A stretch of DNA of 64,000 nt from assembly GCA_002400415.1 (NCBI GenBank), contig DGQP01000001.1, positions 369,214-433,213 of the forward strand, read 5' to 3'. The notes under the pieces were generated by a model that was given only the letters and a program-made list of their open reading frames with translations, did not search any database and was not told where the DNA came from. This document shows positions 47,755 through 57,682 of the stretch, piece after piece (position 1 is the first letter of the stretch; the number at the start of each line of letters is the position of its first letter). The translations under genes were made by a program, and so were the position numbers. This DNA is from Chitinophagaceae bacterium UBA4411. Its GTDB lineage: Bacteria; Bacteroidota; Bacteroidia; Chitinophagales; Chitinophagaceae.

Positions 47755-48768
47755 TTACCTGCTGATCAGTTTCGCAAAGAAATGTACGGTACGCACCAGC
47801 TGGCTTACATAGCTCATCTCGTTATCGTACCAGCTTACCGTTCTCACCAGTTGAACATCACCCACTGTTTGTACCCTTGTCTGGGTAGCGTCAAACAATG
47901 ATCCGTAACTGATGCCAATGATATCGCTGCTCACAATTTCGTCCTCGGTATAACCAAAGCTTTCATTGGCAGCTGCTTTCATGGCCGCATTCAGTTCTTC
48001 CACAGTTGTTTTCTTATTCAGGATCGCTGTTACTTCCGTCAGTGAACCGGTTAATGTAGGCACCCGTTGGGCGCTGCCATCCAATTTGCCTTTCAGGTTG
48101 GGGAGCACTAAACCGATAGCCTTAGCCGCACCTGTACTGTTAGGCACAATATTCTGTGCCGCAGCTCTGGCCCGGCGAAGATCGCCTTTCGGATGCGGTG
48201 CGTCCTGTGTGTTCTGGTCATTGGTATAGGCATGGATCGTGGTCATCAGGCCATTCACGATACCAAATTTTTCATCCAGTACCTGTGCCATCGGCGCCAG
48301 GCAGTTGGTGGTGCAGGAAGCGCAACTGATAATGGTTTCGCTGCCATCCAGGATGCTATGGTTCACATTAAATACGATCGTTTTCAGATCACCGGTGGCG
48401 GGAGCTGAGATTACCACTCTTTTAGCGCCGGCAACGAGGTGAGCTTCTGCTTTGGCTTTGTCGGTGAAGAAACCGGTGCACTCTAACACCACATCCACGT
48501 CATGGCTTTTCCAGGGAATGTCGGCCGGGTTTTTTTGTGCATATATTTTAACTGCATCACCGTTGACAAGGATTGCATCTTCGGTGGCTTTTACTTCTGC
48601 ATCAAAACGACCTTGTGCACTGTCATATTTCAGCAAATGAGCCAGCACTTTAGGGCTGGTCAGATCATTGATAGCCACCACATCAATACCTTCCATTTTA
48701 TATATCTGGCGATAAACAAGGCGGCCGATACGGCCGAAACCATTGATGGCAACTTTAACTGTACTCAT
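47755..48768 (-). CDS. gapA: Glyceraldehyde-3-phosphate dehydrogenase (type I)
   Basis: Oxidises glyceraldehyde-3-phosphate with NAD and phosphate in glycolysis. The 337-residue protein has the Rossmann start VAINGFGRIGRLVYRQ and the catalytic cysteine C152 in SCASCTTNCLAPM. WYDNEMSYVSQLVRT is the C-terminal conserved block. It is followed by a hairpin and then by a small membrane protein gene and pgk. Confidence 0.97.
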   Translation of the reverse strand: MSTVKVAINGFGRIGRLVYRQIYKMEGIDVVAINDLTSPKVLAHLLKYDSAQGRFDAEVKATEDAILVNGDAVKIYAQKNPADIPWKSHDVDVVLECTGFFTDKAKAEAHLVAGAKRVVISAPATGDLKTIVFNVNHSILDGSETIISCASCTTNCLAPMAQVLDEKFGIVNGLMTTIHAYTNDQNTQDAPHPKGDLRRARAAAQNIVPNSTGAAKAIGLVLPNLKGKLDGSAQRVPTLTGSLTEVTAILNKKTTVEELNAAMKAAANESFGYTEDEIVSSDIIGISYGSLFDATQTRVQTVGDVQLVRTVSWYDNEMSYVSQLVRTVHFFAKLISR

Positions 48769-48942
48769 GATATTTAGTATTTATTTTTTAAAATGCGAGG
48801 CTAAGTTAGTGTTTTGCAAATAATGGGTGTGTATGATTTTAATAACGTCATACCATGACCAACGACAGTTCGTTTCCGGGAAATATAGTTCTGGCGGGCC
48901 TTTCAGCGTTTTGACAGGGAGATGTCAAAGCCGGTAAAAAAT

Positions 48943-48974
48943 TTTGGCAGAAAACCCTCACCCACCTATCTTTG
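48943..48974 (+). promoter_or_regulatory. Promoter of tRNA-Glu
   Basis: TTTG (48943-48946), a 20-bp spacer and TATCTTTG (48967-48974) match the Bacteroidota consensus. The tRNA begins 15 bp later. Confidence 0.82.
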
Positions 48975-48988
48975 CCGTCCCTTAAAAC

Positions 48989-49060
48989 GGCCCGTTCGTC
49001 TAAGGGCTAGGACACCACCCTTTCACGGTGGTGATACGGGTTCGAATCCCGTACGGGCTA
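48989..49060 (+). tRNA. tRNA-Glu (UUC)
   Basis: The 72-nt cloverleaf has acceptor GGCCCGT/ACGGGCT (first pair G-T), an anticodon loop CTTTCAC and T-arm ACGGGTTCGAATCCCGT. CCA is not encoded. The recombinase gene on the other strand ends inside it (stop at 49023). Confidence 0.96.
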
Positions 49061-50567
49061 CCTGATGGGACTTTTCAATTGAAAATTGAGAGGTCCCATT
49101 TTTATTTTCCTGCAAACCCTTGTTGATAAAGGATATCCGCTCAATGACTCTTTCCAGCTTGATGGTTCGAAAGTTATTATTTTCAAAAATCAATTTTTCA
49201 GCTAACACCGAACCAAGGAACAATTGCTTGCCTTTCGGGTTGAGGCTTTTGTAATATTTAGAAAATTGTTTCAGCAGTTCACCATTTTCTTCTGCATATT
49301 TGGGTAGTTTATCATCTAATTCTGACAATTCAACTTGTTGCTGCATCAAACCTTTTATAATTGGCTCATAAACATTCTTTATCTCTAAATACTCTTTCAT
49401 GTCTATTTCCTTATCAAGCCGCATACGCTGAGCTTCTTTAATTCTTGCTGAATTCTTGTCAATATCCTGCTGTATCTCTTTAGTTGCTTTATGTTTTTCA
49501 CCAGTAGAAGATTTTGTTTTAATCTTTACGGCATAAACAAATAAATCTATTGCTTCTTGCATATAACTGATTTCCGTTAACCTCGTTTCGAATTTTTGAT
49601 TTGCAGTTTCTGCCTTAAATCTCTCATTACAACCGCAGGTGCAATGGTAGTAAAAATATCTTCCGCCATTCCCTTTGCTTGCACTCCCAGATAAATTGCG
49701 ACCGCATTTCCTGCATTGCAAAAACCCTCTTAAAGAAAGTTCCTCTTTTTGATTGTGTCGGCGATGATTCCGTTTTCGCCCATCTAATACATCCTGCACA
49801 ACATTAAATAATTCTTCAGAGACAAGCGGTTCGTGTTGTCCTTTTACCAAGTCTGCTTCTTCGTCCTTGTAAGCTGGCAAGATAATTTTACCATAATAAA
49901 AAGGGTTGCGCAGAATGCGCCATAACTGATTTTTGCTACAGTCGAAACCTTTAGCTTTTGCCATTCTCGACACTTCTTCTACCGGATAAAGCCCGGTTGC
50001 CATTGTTTCAAAAACATACCTGATGTGATGAGCGTCTTTTTCTGGAATAATTATAGGTTTATTCTGCTCATTTCGGGCATTTTTGTACCCTTTAGGTGCA
50101 GCGGTACAATGCCTTCCTTCTTTCATGGCTCTGCGCATTCCTGCAATTGTATTTAGTGAGCGGCGATCATTCTCTACCTCAGGAGCAGCAAGATAAAAAG
50201 CCAGCATGATCTTATTCTCAGGAATGCTCAGGTCAAGTGGCTGCTCAATTGCCTGAGGTTCTACATTCAGCTTGCTTAACTGATTAATCATAGCATAAGC
50301 ATCACCTGCGTTTCTTGAGAATCTATCCCATTTCAAGAACAGCAATAAATCAACTGCTCCTTTATTCTTTTTTATGAAGTTTAATAATTCAGTAAAAGAT
50401 GGCCTGTCAAATGTTTTTGCCGAATGATCTTCCTTAAACAGGTTTACGATCTCAATATTGTTCTGCTGACAATACTGGCGTAATCTTTCTTCCTGGTGCT
50501 TCAGGCTATACCCTTTTTCAGCCTGCTCATCGGTGCTAACCCGCACGTAGATAACTGCTCTCATCAT
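49023..50567 (-). CDS. Large serine recombinase (integrase) at tRNA-Glu
   Basis: Large serine recombinases catalyse site-specific integration and excision. The 514-residue protein has an N-terminal resolvase domain (AVIYVRVSTDEQ; catalytic Ser is S11, or S10 if the second ATG is used), a Recombinase domain (NQLWRILRNPFYYG), a zinc ribbon (CRKCGR, then YYHCTCGC), and a coiled-coil C-terminus. It ends ARTGFEPVSPP, which is encoded by the antisense of tRNA-Glu and its terminator. It overlaps an upstream small gene by 32 bases. It looks intact. Confidence 0.92.
   Translation of the reverse strand: MMRAVIYVRVSTDEQAEKGYSLKHQEERLRQYCQQNNIEIVNLFKEDHSAKTFDRPSFTELLNFIKKNKGAVDLLLFLKWDRFSRNAGDAYAMINQLSKLNVEPQAIEQPLDLSIPENKIMLAFYLAAPEVENDRRSLNTIAGMRRAMKEGRHCTAAPKGYKNARNEQNKPIIIPEKDAHHIRYVFETMATGLYPVEEVSRMAKAKGFDCSKNQLWRILRNPFYYGKIILPAYKDEEADLVKGQHEPLVSEELFNVVQDVLDGRKRNHRRHNQKEELSLRGFLQCRKCGRNLSGSASKGNGGRYFYYHCTCGCNERFKAETANQKFETRLTEISYMQEAIDLFVYAVKIKTKSSTGEKHKATKEIQQDIDKNSARIKEAQRMRLDKEIDMKEYLEIKNVYEPIIKGLMQQQVELSELDDKLPKYAEENGELLKQFSKYYKSLNPKGKQLFLGSVLAEKLIFENNNFRTIKLERVIERISFINKGLQENKNGTSQFSIEKSHQVARTGFEPVSPP
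49066..49105 (+). terminator. Terminator of tRNA-Glu
   Basis: TGGGACTTTTCAATT and GAAAATTGAGAGGTCCCA form a hairpin (a few mismatches) followed by TTTTTATTTT. It lies inside the antisense coding sequence of the recombinase. Confidence 0.85.
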
Positions 50568-50811
50568 AATGTAACTCTTTAGCTTCTTCCAGATTGATTA
50601 TTTTGGTTGACTGGTTCTCCAAACGGCTATAATGACTAATAAAAATATCAGCTAACTTTGAAATAAAATCTCTGATCTCAATTACCTCATCATCAGAAAA
50701 CTGATTGCCATTTCTGTTCAAGATTCTCCGGCATTCCGATAAAGGCATTTGATTATTATCCCTCCTTTCCTTATCAATTGGCCTTTGAATAGGTATGATT
50801 TTAGTTTTCAT
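50536..50811 (-). CDS. Small protein upstream of and overlapping the serine recombinase
   Basis: The 91-residue charged, helical protein (start MKTKIIPIQRPIDKERRD at the ATG at 50811) overlaps the recombinase start by 32 bases. This arrangement implies coupled translation. I recognise no domain; it could be a recombination directionality or accessory factor, but that is inference only. The longer frame begins with TTG at 50853. Confidence 0.62.
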   Translation of the reverse strand: MKTKIIPIQRPIDKERRDNNQMPLSECRRILNRNGNQFSDDEVIEIRDFISKLADIFISHYSRLENQSTKIINLEEAKELHYDESSYLRAG

Positions 50812-51748
50812 AGGATGAAAGTCAAATTTACTAAATAATTGATACTCAATCAAATAAGATATTTCACCACTTAATAGCGCATTAAAAAGAGACTGTTATC
50901 CTTTTAAGTCAGAGTCGGCTCATTTCGTCCTCAGCTCTGCATGTCTGTAAGGTTTGACATTTCTCAGACTGCAAAGAATCCTCTTTCAAGTATAGCCGCA
51001 TAAAGATCTATTTAAGATCAACAATTCCTTAATACAAATATGAAACTTTGTAAAATGTCACTTTCGTGTTTGGACACGTTTGTGATGGATAGTGACACTT
51101 TTTTTGCCTTGATGCTCAAAAATTTCTGCTCTGTCGGTCATTTTTTTTTGCTGTACATCACAAACATTCATCAGGACGTCACACAGACAGGTCAAAGATT
51201 AATTGTGCTCGAATTAGGGAATAATTGCGGAGAGATTAAGGAATGGCTGATAATAATGCGGAGCGATTGAAACATGTCCTGCGGAGATAACTATATTCCT
51301 TTTAGATGGTCGCAATGCGGTCATGATTGGATGATCATACGGTACTAATAGAAAATATATGCAGTTATCATGCCAGGTCAAGTGAATATATTTTCTTTGC
51401 GATTTTGAATTTCTCACAAACATCATTGTCACGCTATTATTTGAAACCAATTGCATATAAGTTCATACCGTTTGCATTACCAATTTATTTTTTTGTTGAC
51501 TACAGACTTGTCAACTTTACGCCGGGTTGTTCAAAGTATTTTCCGGAAAAATAATAATTACAAATTCTTTATTGCAATAAGCAGGGCGAAGCTGAAAACC
51601 TGTAGAAAAGAGTAAGCAGGTATTTTTTCATAAGATAAGTTACCTGCAGGCTGTGGCCGGTTTGCCTACGGCTGGTCATAGCTCATGCAGGCCATACCTA
51701 TCCTTAAAAGTTTATTGCTTTTTAAGAATATAAAAGCAAAAAAATCTT
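50812..51748. other. Non-coding stretch behind the integrase
   Basis: About 940 bp between two island genes. I see no convincing gene: a 76-codon frame at 51040-51270 has skewed composition and no recognisable features. A stem-loop with an internal hairpin and a T run is at about 51056-51106. The sequence is AT-rich and may hold promoters of the flanking genes. Confidence 0.6.
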
Positions 51749-52063
51749 ATGCGCAAATTCAAATTTATTATGCCCATGCTTGCTGTTATAGCAGCCGTGT
51801 TATTGGCAGTTGGAACAAGCAGTTTCAAAAATTCAAAAGAAAAAGGAAAACAAACTCTTGTTTATTACCGGTTCGACGGTTCACCTTCAGAATTCGAGGA
51901 TGAAACAAAATGGGTTCAGATCAGTAACCCTGCAAGCTTAGGCTGCGAAGGTGAAGGAAATATTTGCTGGATGGAATACTATGATCAGGGAGGTTCAGAT
52001 AACCCACCTACTTTACCTTCCGGATTTGATCCTACAGATTTTTTACACGATACAAAAAATTAA
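51749..52063 (+). CDS. Small exported protein (DUF6520-like)
   Basis: The 104-residue protein has an N-terminal membrane-passing signal (FIMPMLAVIAAVLLAVGTSS) and a short mature part with a GCEGEGNIC segment (two Cys) and a C-terminal acidic tail. The shape resembles the small exported DUF6520-type proteins of Bacteroidota; I am not certain of the family. It is convergent with susD, sharing a hairpin in between. Function unknown. Confidence 0.65.
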   Translation: MRKFKFIMPMLAVIAAVLLAVGTSSFKNSKEKGKQTLVYYRFDGSPSEFEDETKWVQISNPASLGCEGEGNICWMEYYDQGGSDNPPTLPSGFDPTDFLHDTKN

Positions 52064-52074
52064 AAGAAGCGAAT

Positions 52075-52110
52075 ATATGCGGGACTTGCAAAAAGGTCCC
52101 GCATATTATT
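52075..52110. terminator. Terminator between the small exported gene and susD
   Basis: ATATGCGGGAC pairs with GTCCCGCATAT, followed by TATTATTTAT on the plus strand. Confidence 0.75.
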
Positions 52111-53465
52111 TATCTAGGATTCTGCTCCATACCTGTCATATTAATTACATAGGCTGGCAACGGAAGTGCGAACCGCAAATCATTTGGCTGAAGTTCATAT
52201 AGCTGGCTGTTCAAGTTTCTTCGTATTACCATATTTGCTCCTTCTTTATTATATCTTTTTATATCCATCCACCTTATATCACGCATCAGCAATTCTTTTC
52301 TCCTTTCCGTTTTTACTTTATTCAAAGCATCCAGCGGATCGGTAGCTGACAATGGAGTAAATGTTCCTGGTTTCCATCGTTTCACTAATAAAGTATTGAG
52401 ATCGTCCATCGCACCATCTTTATCGCCATATCTCGCTTTGCATTCAGCTCTCGTTAGCAGCATTTCAGCAGTTGTTATACCTGTAAACAGATTTCCCCCG
52501 CCATCATAACTTCCTTTAAAGCCAAAAGTCCCGTTACCATTGCTTTTAAAAAACAATGTTTTCCGGAGATCATTATTGCCATATAAGTTATACAAATTGG
52601 AATCAATCTTTGCACGGCTGTTGCTCAGGTTTTGCGGCACAGACATAAGGGCATGAAAGACCACCTCATTATTGAATCTTGAGAAAGGAAATGATGCGCC
52701 TGCATTTTGATCCTTATAATCAAGTAAAGTGTTTGCAAGTTGCAGGCAGGAATCCGCATACAACCCTGCTTTCTGATAATTCCTCATGGATAAGTATGTC
52801 CTGGCAAGTAGGGCGTAAGCGGCAGGACGTGAAGGCCGCATTTTGTGAACGGGATTAGCAGGCAGAAGTTTTACTGCCAGCAAAGCATCCTGTATAATCT
52901 GGCTATAAGTCTGCTGAACTGTTGACCGTACAGATGGAATATTAAAATCAGAATTCAACCGTAATGGCAGCCCTAAATCCATTCCTGCTGAAGGTTCATC
53001 ATAAGCCTTAGTCCATAGCTGCGCACCCCGAAAAAAAGAATAAGCCCGGTAGAAATGAGCACTGCCTTTCGCATTGTCCCAATCATTCTGATTGATAATA
53101 GTTCTCTCTATGTTTTCAATATGTTCAAGAATTATGTTGCTTACATAAACCACATCATAAAGTTCCGACCATTCATTGGGCGTTGTATTAAAATACAACT
53201 CACCCGCCCATATATAAGTATTACGGTTGCCTTCATTTGTTATAGACATCCAATCTATATAAGTAAGATAATAATCATCGGCACTCCCCTCTCCCGATTT
53301 TGGCTGCTTAAGATTCATCTTTGTGGCTTCATCTAGTAAAGCCTGCAGGTCGGATAAAGTGGAAGGTATTACCAGTTGTTTATCGGGCTTGGCGTCCAGG
53401 TATTTTTTGCAGGATAATTGCAGCAAGGCTATTAGAGCATAAAATAAAAAATAAACACGTTTCAT
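52110..53465 (-). CDS. SusD/RagB-family nutrient-binding lipoprotein
   Basis: SusD-like lipoproteins sit on SusC barrels and capture substrate at the surface. The 451-residue protein has a lipoprotein signal (LQLSC, cysteine near residue 19). TPR-like helices follow (AKGSAHFYRAYSFFRGAQLW) and the usual C-terminal block KTERRKELLMRDIRWMDIKRY. The gene lies 36 bp downstream of the SusC gene. Substrate cannot be inferred; the neighbouring TlpA-like protein hints at peptides rather than glycans. Confidence 0.9.
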   Translation of the reverse strand: MKRVYFLFYALIALLQLSCKKYLDAKPDKQLVIPSTLSDLQALLDEATKMNLKQPKSGEGSADDYYLTYIDWMSITNEGNRNTYIWAGELYFNTTPNEWSELYDVVYVSNIILEHIENIERTIINQNDWDNAKGSAHFYRAYSFFRGAQLWTKAYDEPSAGMDLGLPLRLNSDFNIPSVRSTVQQTYSQIIQDALLAVKLLPANPVHKMRPSRPAAYALLARTYLSMRNYQKAGLYADSCLQLANTLLDYKDQNAGASFPFSRFNNEVVFHALMSVPQNLSNSRAKIDSNLYNLYGNNDLRKTLFFKSNGNGTFGFKGSYDGGGNLFTGITTAEMLLTRAECKARYGDKDGAMDDLNTLLVKRWKPGTFTPLSATDPLDALNKVKTERRKELLMRDIRWMDIKRYNKEGANMVIRRNLNSQLYELQPNDLRFALPLPAYVINMTGMEQNPR

Positions 53466-53501
53466 ATAATGAATTTAAAGAAGTAAAAAATAATTTTTGT
53501 T

Positions 53502-56500
53502 TTACCATTCACATCTTATGCCAACAGAAAAAGCGACCGATGGAGGGAAAGCAGACAAAGGATAGTCCGGATCAATCTTTGTTTCAGTGGCCTTCCAGAT
53601 TATCCCAAGGTTAGTAGCTACACTGTAAAACTGCAAACGCTGAAACGGCAGTTTTTTAAAGGAAACTTTATTGATTTCATAGCTGAAGTGAATGTAATGA
53701 AGCCTTATATGATCCGCTTTTTCAATTAGTTTTTCCGAATACAAATAAAACTGGTCCCTGTTGGAAGGAAGCGGGTACACCATAGAAGGAATATCGGTTA
53801 TCTTTTCATCTCCCGGTTTTTGCCAGCGTTTTGCAAAATCACTGTGCCCGTCGTTCCGGCTGTACAGGTTGCTGTAATTGATGGATCCATTTCTGAAAGT
53901 ATAGCCGAATTTGTAAATTAGATTGACTGTTAAAGAAAATCCTTTATAGGAAATTGTATTTCTTAAAGACCCATATACAGGCGGCAAGGAAAGACCACTG
54001 TACACCAGATCAACAGGCGACTGAATATTCACAAGAGCGTTGTAATCCTTACTTATCTGGCCATTTATATAACCCTGAGGGTCTCCTGTTACGGGATCAA
54101 GCCCTGCCCAGCGATAGCTGAATAAAGAATACAACGACTTCCCTTCCCACAGCACCGTGCTGCTGCCGTCTTTAATCAATGTTCTTCCTGTGGCGTCAGC
54201 AATATAATATTTTGTAACCCGGTTGCTGGTAGAACTGAAATTCAACATAGTGAACCATTTCAGTTTTCCATTGGTGTTTATGGTATTGAGTTCAATATCC
54301 CAACCATGACCTTTCATGGATGCAGCATTTTTAATAATAGATGATCTTCCAAGCCCTACTGTATAATCCAGCAGTGCTGCACCAAAGAGATCAATGCCGT
54401 TTTTCCGGTAATACTCAATACTTCCATTCAGCCGATTATCTTTTGCAGTAATATCAATGCCGAAGTTGATCGTTCTTACTTTTTCCCAACGGAGATCGGG
54501 GTTCGGAAACTGGCTGATCGTTGCAGCAGGCAGACCTGTTAAAAAATTATTCTGCGAATATTGTATGGTAGTAACAGCCGAGCGGGAAAGATCAACATTA
54601 CCCCCATACCCGTAAGTAGCTCTCAACTTCAATTGCGGCAGCCGGGAAAGTTTATAAAAATTTTCATTGGAAATAATCCAGCTTCCGCCTGCTGACCATA
54701 GCGGCGTCCATTTTTCATTAGTACTTATTCCAAATAGATTGGATGCATCCCGCCTCAGGCTTCCTGATAGAATAATGCGTTTATCGTATGTATAAGCTAT
54801 ATTGCTGTACACAGATACGAAGCGGTTAAGGCGTTCGCCGAATGAAAGGCCGGATGGGATCATTGTGCTGCTACCACTGATGAAGGAGGGATAGGGATTG
54901 ACAAAATCAACATTTGAAAAATTATTAGTATTGTCAAGAAAGCCATAAACCGTATAACTGTTACTTTTTGATTTTGCATTTCGTACCTCGACCCCTGTAA
55001 GCGATACAATGGCATGACGGGAAAATGTCTTATTATAATTCAACTGCCCACGGAGGTTATCTGCATCAAGTAATTGTTCTATGAGATCAAGAATGCCTCC
55101 TTTGTGTATAATGTATTTTACAACGCCTGTGCTATAATTTACCTGGCTGAAGCTGTTGATGATATTTCTTGCATAATAGCTGCCGGTTTTATAATGGCTG
55201 CGGCCAGTGGTTTGCTGCCTTTCATGCTGGTAATAAACGCTTGCGTTTAAATCCTTCATCAGGACATATTTTACAGTTACACTTCCAATAATACTTTGCT
55301 GTTTTGAGCCAAGCGTATAATATTTATAATCTGTCAGGGGATAATACTTCCAGTCAGGCAACCTGCCGCCACCAGCGGTATCAATATATGTTTGCCGGTA
55401 ATCTTTATAGAATGCAGTAGGATTACCCGCATCGTCCGTCAAAGATAAATAAGGATAAATGGGGCCGCCACGAGTGGTGCGCTGATCGGCAAATGCAGGG
55501 CGGCCACTGGTGTTTTCGCTATAAGTATAATATATATTTGTTTCAACCTGCAATCTTTTATTAACGGCAAAAAGATTGTTGAACCGGATATTCAGTCTCT
55601 CATAGTCAGCATCAAGTTCGTTGGTATTTTTATCATAGCCAGCCGACATCAGCCAGGCCATATTCTCTGAACCACCACTTACGCTGATAGCGTATTGCTG
55701 ATTGACTGCAGGCCGGTACATGTAGTCGCTATATTCTTTACGAATATCATTGTCCCGTAATAAAGCTAGTTGCTGGTCAGCTTCCGCTGCTGTGAGTTGC
55801 CCTCTTCTTTGTTTGAAGAGTATCTCATATACCGGAGAAAAAGGAAGATGGGATGAACTCGCCGTATCAGTAAAATTAAAATTATGTGAAAACAGAAATT
55901 TTTCTGCGTCAATCAAATCGCCAGAAGCGATCTGACGGCTGTATAAAAGATCGGTCTTGTCAATTACAGTAGTATTGGCATTGAAAGATATACCCGTTTT
56001 TTTCCTGAATGAACTTTTTTTGCTGGTAAGAACAATAACACCGTTAGCGGCTTTTGTACCCCAGATGGATGCTGCCGCTGCATCTTTTAAAACGGTTATA
56101 CTTTCATATCGTTGGGATTAATGTTACTAATGTTTCCTTCATAAGGAAAGTTATCCAATATCACCAGCGGGTCACCCTGCCCGAGTATGGTTCCCGGACC
56201 TCTTACCTGGAGACCGCTTGCTCCTACCTTCTGATTATAATACATTCCTGGAACAATTCCCTCCAGCCTGTTTAGCACAGAAGTTGACACCTGCTGATTA
56301 AGCAAACCGCTGGTAACCTTTTTAAATGACCCTGTCGCTCTTTCCTTCAAGACTTGCTCGTACCCCGTGTTTACTACCAGCTCCTGCATCAGTTTTACAT
56401 TGGGTATAAGGGTTATCATCATAACCTCTTTATTCACGACAGGCCACGCCAGCGTTTCGTAACCAGTTGCCGATACCATCAATGTATCCCCAATTGCCAT

Positions 56501-56692
56501 ATTCCGTAAAGTAAATTCTCCGTTGTTATTCGCTGTTGTTGCCGGTTTGTTATTGGATTTTACCGTTATGGTAGCCCCGGCTATGGCGGCTCCTTCTGCG
56601 GAAAGCACTTTCCCTGAAACGGTGATCTGTTGCGAAGGCGACTGTATATATAATAATATACCTGCCAGTACCAGTAAGAAATATTTTTTCAT
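53502..56692 (-). pseudogene. SusC/RagA TonB-linked receptor with a single frameshift
   Basis: The gene is read as two pieces, 56096-56692 and 53502-55916, separated only by one frameshift. The first gives a signal peptide, a CarboxypepD_reg-like domain (ITVSGKVLSAEGAAIAGATI) and the start of the plug (IVPGMYYN, then LQVRGPGTILG). The second supplies the beta-barrel, ending GIRCEW. Near 56106 one base is missing: restoring it turns ...NDMKV-stop into NDIESITVLKDAAAASIWG, the standard plug motif. The joined protein would be about 1060 residues. It may be a real inactive allele or a sequencing error. Confidence 0.88.
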
Positions 56693-56728
56693 TGCAGTTA
56701 GATTTTAAGATGAAAAAAGGAGGTGTTT

Positions 56729-57682
56729 TCATCGGTCGGTGATCACCAGTGTATCCTGCCGCCGCCATACACGATAAGGGAAAAAACGTAGCAGATCCTG
56801 TCGGGCAAGTTTGTATATGGAATCCTGTGAAACGGGAGGAACCTTTATCTCATAACAATATGTGTTGCTGTATTTCCAGTTATCCCGTTCACCGGGAGGG
56901 GACAAACGCCACGGCTCTCTTACATATATGATCATATGGTCGGCAGGAAACAAAGTGGCTTTATATACCTGCCTGAACATTTGCAGCAGAGAGGTATTGC
57001 TAATACAAAGTCTTGAGACCAATCCTTTATCATCCCTGTCCATAACGCTGCCGGAAGGAAGCCCTTCTGTATAACCTGTAAGCACAGAGCCGGATAAGAT
57101 ATTGTTCCCGCCAACAAACAAAGGCTTATGCCTGTCATAGTCCATCTTGTCGTTTTTCATCCGCAGTGTTACAGGCAGGTTGTTCAAAACAGCGGTAATG
57201 TTTTCCGCCGTCACTTCCCCGGAACCTGTTACCGCTTTTACTTTACCATCCTTTATCCATACATAATGCGGCAGCATGGTATGAACAAACAAGTTATCAA
57301 GCACGGTATCTTCCAGCACCGAAGGCAGGCTGAATTGTTTACCCCGCTTATTAAAAAATGCCTCCGCTTTCTTCTTATCATCACCCGTGCTTTTGGTGTT
57401 CACCAATAATACCTGTAACTGATTTTTAAATTTCCGCTGCAACGAATCCAGCTTGGGGAAGCCATGCAGACAGGATGTACACCATGTTGCCCAGAAATCA
57501 AGAATGATTAGTTGGCCTTTGTAACTGGATAAATTGGATTTTAAAACGGGACCATGCAATAAATTTATTTCTACATCCGGTACTGTATCACCAATCTTAA
57601 GTGGCCGAATTGACAGCGGGAATTGAGAAAAGCAGGTCGTTACCGGCCATAGCAGGGCCAGTAAGCAGTATTTATATTTCAT
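56729..57682 (-). CDS. TlpA-like thiol-disulfide oxidoreductase with C-terminal extension
   Basis: The 317-residue protein has a signal peptide and a thioredoxin-like domain of the TlpA/ResA type; the active site is WCTSC in FWATWCTSCLHGFPKL. The C-terminal 150 residues have no recognised domain. It lies 37 bp upstream of the SusC gene on the same strand, so TlpA-like, SusC and SusD likely form one operon. Its role could be redox maintenance of exported proteins; not proven here. Confidence 0.85.
   Translation of the reverse strand: MKYKYCLLALLWPVTTCFSQFPLSIRPLKIGDTVPDVEINLLHGPVLKSNLSSYKGQLIILDFWATWCTSCLHGFPKLDSLQRKFKNQLQVLLVNTKSTGDDKKKAEAFFNKRGKQFSLPSVLEDTVLDNLFVHTMLPHYVWIKDGKVKAVTGSGEVTAENITAVLNNLPVTLRMKNDKMDYDRHKPLFVGGNNILSGSVLTGYTEGLPSGSVMDRDDKGLVSRLCISNTSLLQMFRQVYKATLFPADHMIIYVREPWRLSPPGERDNWKYSNTYCYEIKVPPVSQDSIYKLARQDLLRFFPYRVWRRQDTLVITDR

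Noticed and set aside
51040..51270. 76-codon frame behind the integrase
   Set aside because: No domain, odd composition, overlaps a stem-loop; not supported as a gene.
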